Source: Symsagittifera roscoffensis (lineage: Eukaryota > Xenacoelomorpha > Acoela > Convolutidae). From it: 64,000 nucleotides of DNA. The notes under the pieces were generated by a model, which saw only the letters and a list, made by a program, of their open reading frames with translations, did no database searches and had not been told where the DNA came from. Positions 21,257 to 31,748 of the stretch are shown one piece after another. The first letter of the stretch is position 1. The number at the start of each line of letters is the position of its first letter. The position numbers and the translations under genes are program-made. The stretch spans positions 34,541,436 to 34,605,435 of the forward strand of contig NC_087068.1 in the NCBI RefSeq assembly GCF_963678635.1, read 5' to 3'.

Positions 21257-22547
21257 ATGATCGCTAACTTGTTACCCAATGAAGCCACCCATAGCTCTCT
21301 GGATTTGTTTGAAAAACAACCCCTTTTGATTAATTCTGAAAACGCTTTCGATCAAAAAGTTGGACCTGTCTATTCACCTAATGGACCAATGCTTGAATTT
21401 TAAATCACCGGTGACCGTAATAGTTTTGTTGACCTGCAAAAAAATTTATTTGGAAATACGATGCAAAGTAACGCAATCAAATACGACAACACTGATCCTA
21501 CTGTGTCTGATTCACCGTTTTTGAAAAACAACTCCCTGTATTCCCTTTTCTCTGACTGTACCCTCTCTGCTAATGGACTCAAAATCTCAAATGCCAATAA
21601 TATTTTTGCGCATAAAAGCTTTATTGGAACAGAATTTTCTAACAGCAAAGGAGCCAAAGACTCATGGCTCAAGTGTCAGGGATATAGTTTTGAAAACTTT
21701 CCCGCTGCAATAGATGCAGCTGATTTCGCATCTCAACGAGAACTGGTCCGTGAATCGAGGGAAATTTGGTTGTATGGACACGATGGAGTTGATTTTTTCA
21801 CATGTGACATGCATTTGTTGAGCGGTGTTACCCTTAGACTTTCCTACAGACGTTCTGAAGACTTTTTCATCATATCTGAAGATGCTGCCAAGCATTACAA
21901 GCTGCAAATACTCGAAACGGACCTATATTTTTAGAAAAATGACTGTGACTGACCATGTGCTCTCTGCCATTGAATCAACTTTACTCAAAACTTCTGCGAA
22001 CTACCCATATCAAGAAGAAGTTACAAAAACGTTTCTTGCAACAGCTGGTCAGCGCAGCTGGCAACAGGAAGATTTTTTTGCTCGTGAACCCGTGAGACAA
22101 ATTATAATAGCATTGAACACATATGATGCATTTCTAGGAACAAACCGAATGAATCCTTTTCATTATCAAAAGTTTGGATTGGAGCAAGTTACCTTGAGAC
22201 GGAACGGTTTACCAATAGCAAGTACACCAATCAGTACACAAGATCATAAACGTTTCTTCTTCAACACACTATCAGCGCTGGGTTTGTTGCACTGCAGGCT
22301 GGGAATCACTCTGGATAACTACCAACAGCACTTTATTATGTGTTTCGATCTCACTAGCACACAGCAGGCAGCTCATAACTTCTTGCATCCAGAACTTACT
22401 AACTGCTCAGTTTCACTCGATCTTCAATTCTCAAACTCTTTGACAGCAAATCTGAAAAAATTTGTTTGGGGTATACGCTCATCGATTGTATTTATTACAT
22501 CTGACCGTAAAGTTACAAAGAACGTCCTTCCAATTTCGACCGTCTGA
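21257..22547 (+). pseudogene. Polinton major capsid protein, broken
   Basis: Double jelly-roll capsid protein of Polintons, forming the presumed icosahedral shell. ATG 21257 opens 'MIANLLPNEATHSSLDLF', with an internal TAA at 21401-21403. A shift at the A-run near 21436 leads into 21461-21934 ('LFSDCTLSANGLKISNANN', 'FFTCDMHLLSGVTLR'). A second shift near 21925 leads into 21930-22547, with 'DFFAREPVRQIIIALN', 'DLTSTQQAAHNFLHPELTN' and 'CSVSLDLQFSNSL'. Joined length would be near 430 residues. Gene order (minor protein, GSG protein, capsid, protease) matches known elements. Confidence 0.85.
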
Positions 22548-22549
22548 AA

Positions 22550-22996
22550 ATGGATGAAATCCAGTTACAGGATCTCATTCAGAACTGTGAACATCTGAAA
22601 TATAAGTTTCTTGGAGTGTTTGCAGCGGACAATTTTACACCTCACATCCCAAACAACATCTTTATGATTGTGAACACTTCACAATCAGATTCTTCGGGGA
22701 CACATTGGGTTGTGATATGCAACACAAGAAATGTTTTATATTTTGCTGATCCTCTCGGTCTTCCTCTTAGGCAGTACACCAATCTGTATAAATGATTGAA
22801 CGAGAATTTTCATCAGGTGACTGAATTGATGACAAATTATCCCATGCAAGACTCAAACTCTAATATGTGCGGTTCTTTTTGTGTTTATATTGCACATTTG
22901 GTTGATGATAAAAATTTTAATGGTGATGCTTCTGATTTTGCTTAAATAAATGATCAAGTTTTGAAACGTTTTCTAACTCACATGCTTTCTCATTAA
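22550..22996 (+). pseudogene. Polinton adenain-like cysteine protease
   Basis: Ulp1/adenain-type maturation protease. One frame from ATG 22550 to TAA 22994-22996 with two internal stops (22793-22795, 22943-22945). His52 lies in 'SSGTHWVV', Asp67 in 'LYFADPLGLP', and Cys in 'QDSNSNMCGSFCVYIAH' with the upstream Gln expected to form the oxyanion hole, so all catalytic residues are visible. Full length would be 148 residues. It follows the capsid gene by 2 bp and is the last gene before the right TIR. The first stop removes the Cys, so this copy is inactive unless read through. Confidence 0.88.
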
Positions 22997-23740
22997 CTAA
23001 CTATTTTCTATGGCTGTTTTGTACACTTTTCAATTTCATTTTAAACATTGCATTCTTTTAGTAATTGACATTTTCACTCAATTGTTAAATTAATAGCAAA
23101 AATCTGAGAAGTTAGTTTACTATCAAAAAATACAAAATCGATCTATGGGGGGATATCATCATACCAGCAACTGTTGCCTCCTTTCAGTACAATTTCCGGA
23201 CGGGTTTCGAAACGCCGCCTTTCGGCTGAGAGTCGAGCGCCATGCGTTTTCATCTGCTCGGACCCCAAGAAATTTTGTTCCACTTCAATTTTATAGTAAC
23301 AATTAGGTACAAGTTTTGATAATATTTCTACACAAAAACGGATCAAACATGCACAATACTCGAATGTTTCCTAACCCATAGGCTTTTTCATTAAACTATT
23401 ATTTAGTTCTACATGACTGTTTTCGTATAAATTTCAATCAACTTGTCAATTAAACTAAGCTTCTGATTTCCTTTACAATAATGATTCTATTTTGAAACGT
23501 CTCCTAATTCATATGCTTTCTTATTAATTAACAATTTTCTTATTAACATTTGTCTTTTTTATTCATTTGTTTTAATTGTTTTTTTTTCATTTTTTTTGTT
23601 AATTAGAGTATTAATCAAGTAGCGAATTACATTGTAGGCTCAAAAACCATTTAACCCAAATTTTGATTTATCAAAATACTTTAGTTTGCTAAATAGAACA
23701 CCTAAACATAAAGCACTATTCAAATTATTCGAATAAATTT
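22997..23740. other. Non-coding segment before the right Polinton TIR
   Basis: AT-rich, without a gene, apart from a short GC-richer insert at about 23143-23280 described separately. Confidence 0.5.
23143..23280 (-). repeat. Possible tRNA-derived SINE fragment
   Basis: Read on the minus strand, 'GCATGGCGCTCGACTCTCAG' resembles a tRNA A-box region and 'GCGTTTCGAAACCC' a B box, about 30 bp apart. The segment is GC-richer than its surroundings. No full cloverleaf or poly-A tail is clear, so this is tentative. Confidence 0.3.
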
Positions 23741-24117
23741 CAAGCTGATTCTATACATATATTTCAAACATAATCGGTGCAGAAATCAAGCGTCTTTCAT
23801 GTACCATGCATGAAAAGTTCACTATAATCACTTTATATACCACTCCATTTTGGTGCATGAACGAAAAAAGAACGAAATACACCGTCTGGGCATTTGGACG
23901 ATTTAGCTATCAATTTAACAAAAATTTACAATCCGGATCATTGGTTAAAAAATTTATACATTGGGATCAAATTTGTGGGATCATTATTTGGGATCATGAA
24001 AAATTTTACATGGGATCAGTACTTTTACATAGGATCTCAAAAATTTACGTTGGGATCACAATTTTTTTTGCAATGATCCCTCCCGGGATCATCAAAGTGT
24101 AATTTAGCTATACTACT
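23741..24117. repeat. Polinton right terminal inverted repeat
   Basis: Reverse complement of 4447-4742 with extra internal copies of a GGGATCA-type motif (near 23963, 23978, 23991, 24011, 24051, 24090). It ends TTAGCTATACTACT. Confidence 0.88.
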
Positions 24118-24123
24118 GGCGTT
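24118..24123. repeat. Right target site duplication GGCGTT
   Basis: Direct repeat of 4441-4446, followed by 'cttataacacgc', which in paralogous uninterrupted sites follows GGCGTT directly (24871, 27530). Confidence 0.9.
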
Positions 24124-24640
24124 CTTATAACACGCCTAAGCGACAAACTAATTCACTCCGAATTGAAATAAGATTGGCAATGTGGTCTTAATTAATCAGA
24201 ACGACACCCTGAGTACACCCTTCTGAATCTCCTCCTTCCGATATTCCATTCCCATTTTTGAAGAAAAAAGAGGTTTTTGAGCTCGTTGTTTGTTTTTGTC
24301 TTCTGACAAAATTCGGTTTTTAGTAAATCCTTTTGAGCGGCGTTTTCATACCATCTAAGAAGTATAGTCATGCTGGACTCAAATGAAAATTGATTTTATA
24401 GCTGATGATATGTTTTGGAATTATGCTTGGATGAAATCTGCCCATTGGCCTTATTTGGATCAACTAAAGCAAAAACTTGTTTCGTTTTACTTATTAAAAC
24501 GGTTCGTACGTAATAATTGCTGAAAAAAAAAAACAAATTACTACTTTAAGTAGCGTGTGGAGTAAAGTTTTCACAACATGTTCTGAAAAAAATCAACATT
24601 TGTTAAGAGTTAATTTTAATGTTTTCAAATTAAAAATTGA
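24124..24640. repeat. Partial local repeat unit right of the Polinton
   Basis: Matches 24877-25160 and 27536-27800 ('gcgacaaacta', 'gagtacacccttctgaatctcc', 'gctcgttgtttgtttttgtcttctgac'). It is the right half of the unit split by the Polinton. Confidence 0.75.
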
Positions 24641-27240
24641 ATAAACGCTCGGATAATAACCGGCAGTCGGACTACTCACAAAATCGAAGAAATAAAGGAA
24701 AATTCATGCTTGGTGTGGTTAGAAATTCGACTTTTTATTTAAACATTTCGACTAAAATCTTTTATACAATCTGAACTATATCGATGTCTTGAGCTCCAAT
24801 TCTTGGAAAATCGAAGATGATTTTATAGTTGTCAACTTAATCAAATTGGAATAATCAACGCGATTAACTGGCGTTCTTACAACACGCGTAAGCGACAAAC
24901 TAAATCACTCCAAATTGAATTACGATTCGCAAGGTGTTCTTAATAAATCAGAACGACACCCTGAGTACACCTTTCTGAATCTCCTTGTTCCGACATTCGG
25001 TTTTCAGTTTTGAAGAAAGAAGAGGTTTTTTGCTCGTTGTTTGTTTTTGTCTTCTGACGAAATTCGATTTTTCAGTTAGCACCGTTTGAGCGGCGTTTTC
25101 ATACCATCTAAAAAGTATAGTCATCCTAGACTCAAACTTAAATTGATTTTAAAATTAATGATATGTTTTGAAATTATGCTTGCTTGAAATCTGCCAGTTG
25201 GCCTAATTTTGATCGACTAACGCAAAAGTTTGTTGCGTTTCAACTAATAAAACGTTTTATATGTACTAATTGCTAATAAAACAAATTGCTATTTCAAATA
25301 GCATGTGGATTAAAGCTTTCACAAAAGTAATGAAAAAAAATTCTTCTTTTCTTAAGACTTAATTTTAATGTTTTGATCCTAAAAAATAAATGAACGCTTG
25401 GATGTTAACGGGCAGTCGGACTATTCAGAAACTCAAAGAAACAACGGAAACTTTATGTTTGGTGTGGTTAGAAACTCGGCTTTTTAACTGAACAATTCGA
25501 CTCATATCTTTTATACAATCTGAGAGATATCGCTGTCTTGAGCTCAAAGTTTATAATTTTTTTTATCTGGAAAACTTAGTTCTTTAAATCAATGATTCCA
25601 CAATTGATGTAGCTATTATGTAACTTGGCCGAGTAATCTTGTAACTTACTACCACATCAGCCTATTCAATCACCTAAGAACCATCACGAGTTCAAATGTT
25701 GTGTCTTTTTATTCGAAAGCCGGAAATTTTTTTTTTCAACAAATAACTATGATTATTTTAACAAAGTCAATTTTTAAGATTTTTCAGTCATATTGTAAAT
25801 TTCTACTTCAATTTAAAAACGTTTTTGGCAAACAAATTACCATCTGAAAGTTCCGCGGGCTTGAAAAATTCTAGTTTTTGCCAGTTTCGTATATTCAACG
25901 CGCGGTACATTCCGTTCGTATAACACGCGTGATCGGCGGATTGAGCAGTTATCATTGGAAATGGGGCAAGTTATTGGTTTTCTTAACTGTTTAACAGACA
26001 CTAGATGCATTCCTTTCTATTTTACAGAGCTCGTGGGCGATGAAATCAATTGTTTTTAGTTTTAACTTTGATTTCTGTATCGGCTTTTCAAATGAAAGCT
26101 TTTATATTTGTCCAAGAACGCTTACTGAACAATCTTGGTATCTCCAGATACACGAGCATTCTTGTGGTTCCAAAAAGAAAAAAGAAAAAGAAGTTTTTGA
26201 AGAAAAATGAAGTATTTGCGCTTGTTGTTTGTTTTTGTCTTCCGACGAACTTCAATTTTTTGATAAGACCCTTTTGAGGTTCGTTTTCATATCATCTAAA
26301 AAGTATAGTCATCCTAGGCTCAAATTTAATTTGATTTTATAGCTAATGATATGTTTTGAAATTATGCTAGTTTGAAATTCATCAGTTTGCCTTATTTGGA
26401 TCAACTAACGCAAAATTTTGTTGCATTTGAACTTTTTAAACATCTTATACAATGCTAGTTGCCTTGCTTATCATATAAATTTCTATTTTTAATAGCGCAA
26501 TAGTCAGACAATCGAAGAAACAACGGAAAGCTTATGCTTGGTGTCCTTAGAATTTCGACTTTTTTTACCTACACATTTCGACTAACATCTTTATACAAGC
26601 TGAAAGATACCCTGGTCTTGAGATCAAATTTTACAACATTTTATTTCTGTCTGTTTCTTTAAAAATCAAAATGATTTATACTTTTCAATTTAATCATATT
26701 GGAATAATCAACACGCGTAAGCGACAAACTAAATCACTTCACTCCAAATTGAACTAAGGTTGGCAATGTGGTCTCAACGACACTAAATTAGAACGACACC
26801 CTGAGTACACCCTTCTGAATCTCCTTGTTCCGACTCTCGAAGGAAATCAGGAAAATATATACTTGAAATCGTTTTTCAATTCGGACCATTTTTCAAAAAA
26901 ATATATGCCCACTTGGCGGCTCGATTCCTGGGTTTACGATTATCACACCACGATTGCACACCACTCGCATAATCTGCCACCAGAAAAACCAAACGGCTGG
27001 TATTATTTTTTGATGCTGATTTTTGATTAAAAAATTGACGCGTTTTAAATTATCCCGCTCTAAAATTGTTCCAAATCAAGCTGAGACAAGCTAACTGGTC
27101 AAATTAATTCATCATACAGCCTAAATTTTGACTTTTAAATTCTGACATTATAAGTGTAAAAGGGTCGTTTAAAATTGTCGTCTAGTCTACATGTCTAAAA
27201 GTTTTTATAGTATTGAGCTCGAATTTTAAAAAAAATACTT
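24641..27240. repeat. 2.6-kb tandem repeat, copy 1
   Basis: Recurs at about 27241-29822 with an offset of about 2,630 bp and few differences. It has internal subrepeats. No transposase or RT is visible. A 75-codon ORF (26050-26277) recurs in copy 2 (28678-28902) but contains a changing A/G-rich Lys run, so it is probably not a gene. Confidence 0.85.
26911..27030 (+). other. Conserved micro-ORF in repeat copy 1
   Basis: The frame reading 'LDSWVYDYHTTIAHHSHNLP' and ending 'NGWYYFLMLIFD' is open here and in copy 2. The peptide matches no family I know and could be the remnant of a longer coding region or chance. Confidence 0.25.
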
Positions 27241-29822
27241 CAATTGTGATTACTTATCTTAATGTTTTCAACTTAAAAATTGAATAAACGCACGGCTATT
27301 AACCGGCAGTCGGACTACTCACAAAATCGAAGAAACAAAGGAAAATTCATGCTTGGTGTGGTTAGAAATTCGACTTTTTATTTAAACAATTCGACTAAAA
27401 TATTTTATACAATCTGAACTATATCGATGTCTTGAGCTCAAATTTCACTTTTTTTCTAATTCTTGTAAAATCAAAGATGATTTTATAGTTGTCAACTTAA
27501 TCAAATTAGAATAATCAACGCGATTAACTGGCGTTCTTACAACAAGCGTAAGCGACAAACTAAATCACTCCAAATTGAATTAAGATTCGCAAGGTGTTCT
27601 TACTAAATCAGAACGACACCCTGAGTACACCCTTCTGAATCTCCTTGTTCCGACATTCGGTTCTCAGTTTTGAAGAGGTTTTGGTTGTTTGAACAAAGAA
27701 GAGGTTTTTTGCTCGTTGTTTGTTTTTGTCTTCTGACGAAATTCGATTTTTCAGTTAGCCCCTTTTCATACCATCTAAAAAGTATAGTCATCCTAGACTT
27801 AAACTTAAATTGATTTTGCTTGCTTGAAATCTACCAGTTGGCCTAATTTTGATCGACTAACGCAAAAATTTGTTGCGTTTTAACTATTAAAACATTTTAT
27901 TTGTACTAATTGCAAATAAAACAATTTGCTATTTCAAATAGCATGTGGAGTAAACTTTTCACAAAAGTAATGAAAAAAAATTCTTCTTTTCTTAAGACTT
28001 AATTTTAATGTTTTGATCCTAAAAAATGAATGAACGCTTGGATGTTAACGGGCAGTCGGACTATTCAGAAACTCAAAGAAACAACGGAAACTTTATGCTT
28101 GGTGTGGTTAGTAATTCGGCTTTTTAACTGAACATTTCGACTCAAATCTTTTATACAATCTGAGAGATATCGCTGTCTTGAGCTCAAAGTTTATAATTTT
28201 TTTTATCTGGAAAACTTAGTTCTTTAAATCCCTGATTCCACAATTGATGTAGCTGGCCGAGTAATCTTGTAACTTACTACCACATCAGCCTATTCAATCA
28301 CCTAAGAACCATCACGAGTTCAAATGTTGTGTCTTTTTATTCGAAAGCCGGAATTTTTTTTTTTCAACAAATAACTATGATTATTTTAACAAAGTCAATT
28401 TTTAAGATATTTCAGTCATATTTTAAATTTCTAATTCAATTTAAAAACGTTTTTGGCAAACATATTACCATCTGAAAATTCCGCGGGCTTGAAAAATTCT
28501 AGTTTTTGCCAGTTTCGTATATTCAACGCGCGGTACATTCCGTTCGTATAACACGCGTGAGCGGCGGATTGAGCAGTTATCATTGGAAATGGGGCAAGTT
28601 ATTGGTTTTCTTAACAGTTTAACGGACACTAGATGCATTCCTTTCTATTTTACAGAGCTCGTGGGCGATGAAATCAATTGTTTTTAGTTTTATTTTTGAT
28701 TTCTGTATCGGCTTTTCAAATGAAAGCTTTTATATTTGTCCAAGAACGCTTACTGAACAATCTTGGTATCTCCAGATACACGAGCATTCTTGCGGTTCCA
28801 AAAAAAAAGAAAAAGAAGTTTTTGAAGAAAAATGAAGTATTTGCGCTTGTTGTTTGTTTTTGTCTTCCGACGAACTTCAATTTTTTGGTAAGACCCTTTT
28901 GAGGTGCGTTTTCATATCATCTAAAAAGTATAGTCATCCTAGACTCAAATTTAAATTAATTTTATAGCTAATGATAGGTTTTGAAATTATGCTAGTTTGA
29001 AATTCATCAGTTTGACTTATTTGGATCAACTAACGCAAAATTTTGTTGCATTTGAACTTTTTAAACATCTTATACAATGCTAGTTGCCTTGCTAATTATA
29101 TTAATTTCTCTTTTTAATAGCGCAATAGTCAGAAAATCGAAGAAACAACAGAAAGCTTATGCTTGGTGTCCTTAGACTTTCGACTTTTTTTACCTAAGCA
29201 TTTCGACTAACATCTTTTATACAAGCTGAAAGATATCCTGGTCTTGAGCTCAAATTTTACAACATTTTATTTCTGTCTGTTTCTTTTAAAATCAAAATGA
29301 TTAATACTTTTCAATTTAATCATATTTGAATAATCAACACGCGTAAGCGACAAACTAAATCACTTCACTCCAAATTGAACTGAGGTTGGCAATGTGGTCT
29401 CAACGACACTAAATCAGAAGGACACCCTGAGTACACCCTTCTGAATCTCCTTGTTCCGACTCTCGAAGGAAATCAGGAAAACATATTCTTGGAATAGTTT
29501 TTCAATTCGGACCTTTTTTCAAACAAATATGCCCACTCGGCTGCTCGATTCCTGGGTTTACGATTATCATACCACGATTGCACACCACTCGCATAATCTG
29601 CCACCAGAAAAACCAAACGGCTGGTATTATTTTTTGATGCTGATTTTTGATTAAAAAATTGACGCGTTTTAAATTATCCCGCTCTAAAATTGTTCCAAAT
29701 CAAGCTGAGACAAGCTAACTGGTCAAATTAATTCATCATACAGCCTAAACTTTGACTTTTAAATTTTGACATTATCAGTGTAAAAGGTTCGTTCAAAATT
29801 GTCGTCTTGTCTACATGTCGAA
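27241..29822. repeat. 2.6-kb tandem repeat, copy 2
   Basis: Second tandem unit, nearly identical to 24641-27240. A local deletion of 'attatgtaactt' at about 28252 distinguishes it. The unit ends next to the MITE. Confidence 0.85.
29451..29654 (+). other. Conserved micro-ORF in repeat copy 2
   Basis: 67 codons, containing the same peptide as 26911-27030 with an open upstream extension in this copy. No family recognised. Confidence 0.25.
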
Positions 29823-29825
29823 AAG

Positions 29826-30052
29826 GGACAAAATTAACGGGCGATATAATTCGGGCTATTAAAGTAGGGCGGTGATTTGATCTGTCTTAGAAATCGTTCC
29901 AACTTAAATTGATGACTGCTTTTTAGCGCATAGCAAAGTGTTCAATAGACCAAATAGCAGGCGTCTGTTCAATTTGGAACAATTTCTAAGACGGATTGAA
30001 TATCGCCGCCTATTGTTAAAAGCACCAAAAATATCGCGCGTTAATTTTGCTA
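29826..30052. mobile_element. Foldback MITE
   Basis: About 225 bp whose two ends are inverted repeats of about 85 bp: left 'acaaaattaacgggcgatat' with 'gatctgtcttagaaatcgtt', right the complement around 'ggaacaatttctaagacgga' and 'atatcgcgcgttaattttgc'. No coding capacity. The transposase family is unknown. A diverged half-copy lies near 48595-48690. Confidence 0.7.
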
Positions 30053-30241
30053 AATTTGCCAAACTGACAATAACTAAATCCTCGTAGCTTTACTAAAAAT
30101 CAGCACAAGTGATCTATATTTTTTGAAAATCGAGCTCAGTACAACAAAATTTTTAGAATTATTGAAACAAAATTTTGAATCTTATATTGCTGGCTTAAAA
30201 GTTTTTAAAATTTGTCTCGAAAAAAAACCGTGCACAAATTT
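30053..30241. other. Short spacer before the LTR element
   Basis: AT-rich flank of the 3' LTR. No TSD partner for the bases left of 30242 is visible at 48351. Confidence 0.4.
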
Positions 30242-30651
30242 TGAGTTATGTATTAGGTTTATAACTCATAGAGTAATTTCGGATAGGGTACACCGTCTGC
30301 TCGTCACGCTATCTTATTTTCGGCCGGATGGATTCGTGCAACTTCTTAGTCTAATACCGATCCTAATCTTACTCTAATATCTACTAGTCTCAGGGTGTTT
30401 AACTAGTCTCTGCTAGGCTCAATAGATCTAGAGTATACTGGCTTATTGGGGCTGCTGAAGTTCTCTTGGAGAGGTAACTAATTTCTAAATTAAATTCAAA
30501 TCTCTCTGATGCTGAAATTACAAGTAAATTCAGCATTTACAATTAAGTGGGTTGTTAGTTAGATGGAATATGATTGGTTAATATTAAATATTTTAAAGTG
30601 ATGAAATATCTAATTTATCCAATAAAAAAATGTAGTTTAGATCAGGTTCCA
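30242..30651 (-). repeat. 3' LTR of element 1
   Basis: In element direction it starts TGGAACCTGATC and ends CATAACTCA, the TG...CA pattern. It is shared with 47947-48350 and, more distantly, 49632-50010. Ends were placed where the three copies stop matching. Confidence 0.85.
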
Positions 30652-31748
30652 CCCATCCGGGGTTTACAGAGTTTTTAGATTTATCTTTCTTTCTGTAATT
30701 GAAGGATGGATGATGAACGTTGGTATTTGGCGAAGATCATTTTCTTATCCGGTTCTTCTTGAAGAAGAACGTTCCAGGACGCTGGAATGATAGATATGAA
30801 GTTGTTATCTTGTCATTCGACAACGACTGTGATCCCCAATGAAATCAATCCGATTTCAAAATGGTTTGCTATGTCAGATTTTTCTGTATTAGTAGAGAAC
30901 TGTTTTGTGTTCAGCCTCGTATACTTCAACATCGAGGTGGTCATTGGTCTAGTTCAATGAAGTCCTTTTCTGCGAAGTCAAGTCGTATTCTAAATCCTTT
31001 GAGTCGTGATTGTGGACGGCGTGTCGGTTGTGTTTAGCCATTCTTTTGTTTGAGTGTGATGGGATCGTCTAGTCTTTAGATGTTCGTCTTTGTTGTTGTG
31101 TATGATCTATATACTGCATATTATGATTTACATTTTATGAATTTTTGTTAAATTGGTTTTTAGTCATGATCTTAGTTAGTTGTTTTCACAAAAGCGTTTT
31201 ATTTTAGTTCAGTTATTTTGAAGAGTTACTCACCCTTGAGTACCTCTTATTAAAAATTGAAGTGTGGTTTAGTATATAGTTCTTTTCCAAACGCGTTAAA
31301 GAAAAATTGAAACTTGTTTTTGCTTGTTTGAGTTTGTTTGAGTTGTTGTTAGTGAAAACTTGAAACATAAAATCATTATTTATTTAATTCTTCGTGGGCG
31401 AGCTGTGCGAGTCTGGGTAGAATTCTTGTGCGAATGAATGAAAATATTGAAAAGTTTAGTACTGCTTTCTCATTTTATGAATTTATTGCTTAGAAATTGA
31501 ATTTTACTGCTTTTGGGGAAGTTTAAAATTATAAGTTTTCATCGTATTTAATTTTACTGCTTCTTGGGGAAATAATTTAAAAATGAAATTACTACATTGG
31601 GTATGAATTTTACTACATTTAAATTGTCTTTTTTCTGTTTTGTAGATGATTGTGGTTTGAAGACTAAAACAATAAATTAAACATTGATAGAAAATGGTTA
31701 GTAAAATTTTGAATTTATTAGTTAAAATTATTTTAATTCATATTTACC
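30652..31748 (-). other. 3' untranslated region of element 1
   Basis: About 1.1 kb between protein X and the 3' LTR without a coding frame. It is shared in outline with element 2 (50011-51597), for example 'cccatccgggg' beside the LTR. No clear polypurine tract; the segment beside the LTR reads GGATGGG in element direction. Confidence 0.6.

Larger units (their letters stand above)
4447..24117. mobile_element. Polinton (Maverick) DNA transposon, full length, decayed
   Basis: The element is 19,671 bp long, starts AGTAGTATAGCTAA and ends TTAGCTATACTACT, so termini read AG...CT inside 6-bp direct repeats. It encodes protein-primed PolB, retroviral-type integrase, adenain-like cysteine protease and the capsid gene block, the diagnostic Polinton set. 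PolB is on the minus strand in the left half; the remaining genes are on the plus strand in the right half. I find no FtsK/HerA packaging ATPase, although a 200-base gap (17669-17868) hides some sequence. Nearly all ORFs carry stops or frameshifts, so this copy is unlikely to be autonomous. Confidence 0.95.

Noticed and set aside
26050-26277. 75-codon ORF in the 2.6-kb repeat
   Set aside because: Recurs at 28678-28902, but the Lys run varies with an A/G-rich tract and no domain is visible.
24118-29822. CRISPR-like or direct-repeat array
   Set aside because: Repeat units are kilobase-sized and the genome is eukaryotic; there are no short regularly spaced repeats.
30123-30377. ORF across the 3' LTR (and 47933-48121, 49609-49827)
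   Set aside because: The shared peptide results from the LTR sequence read antisense to the element; no coding evidence.
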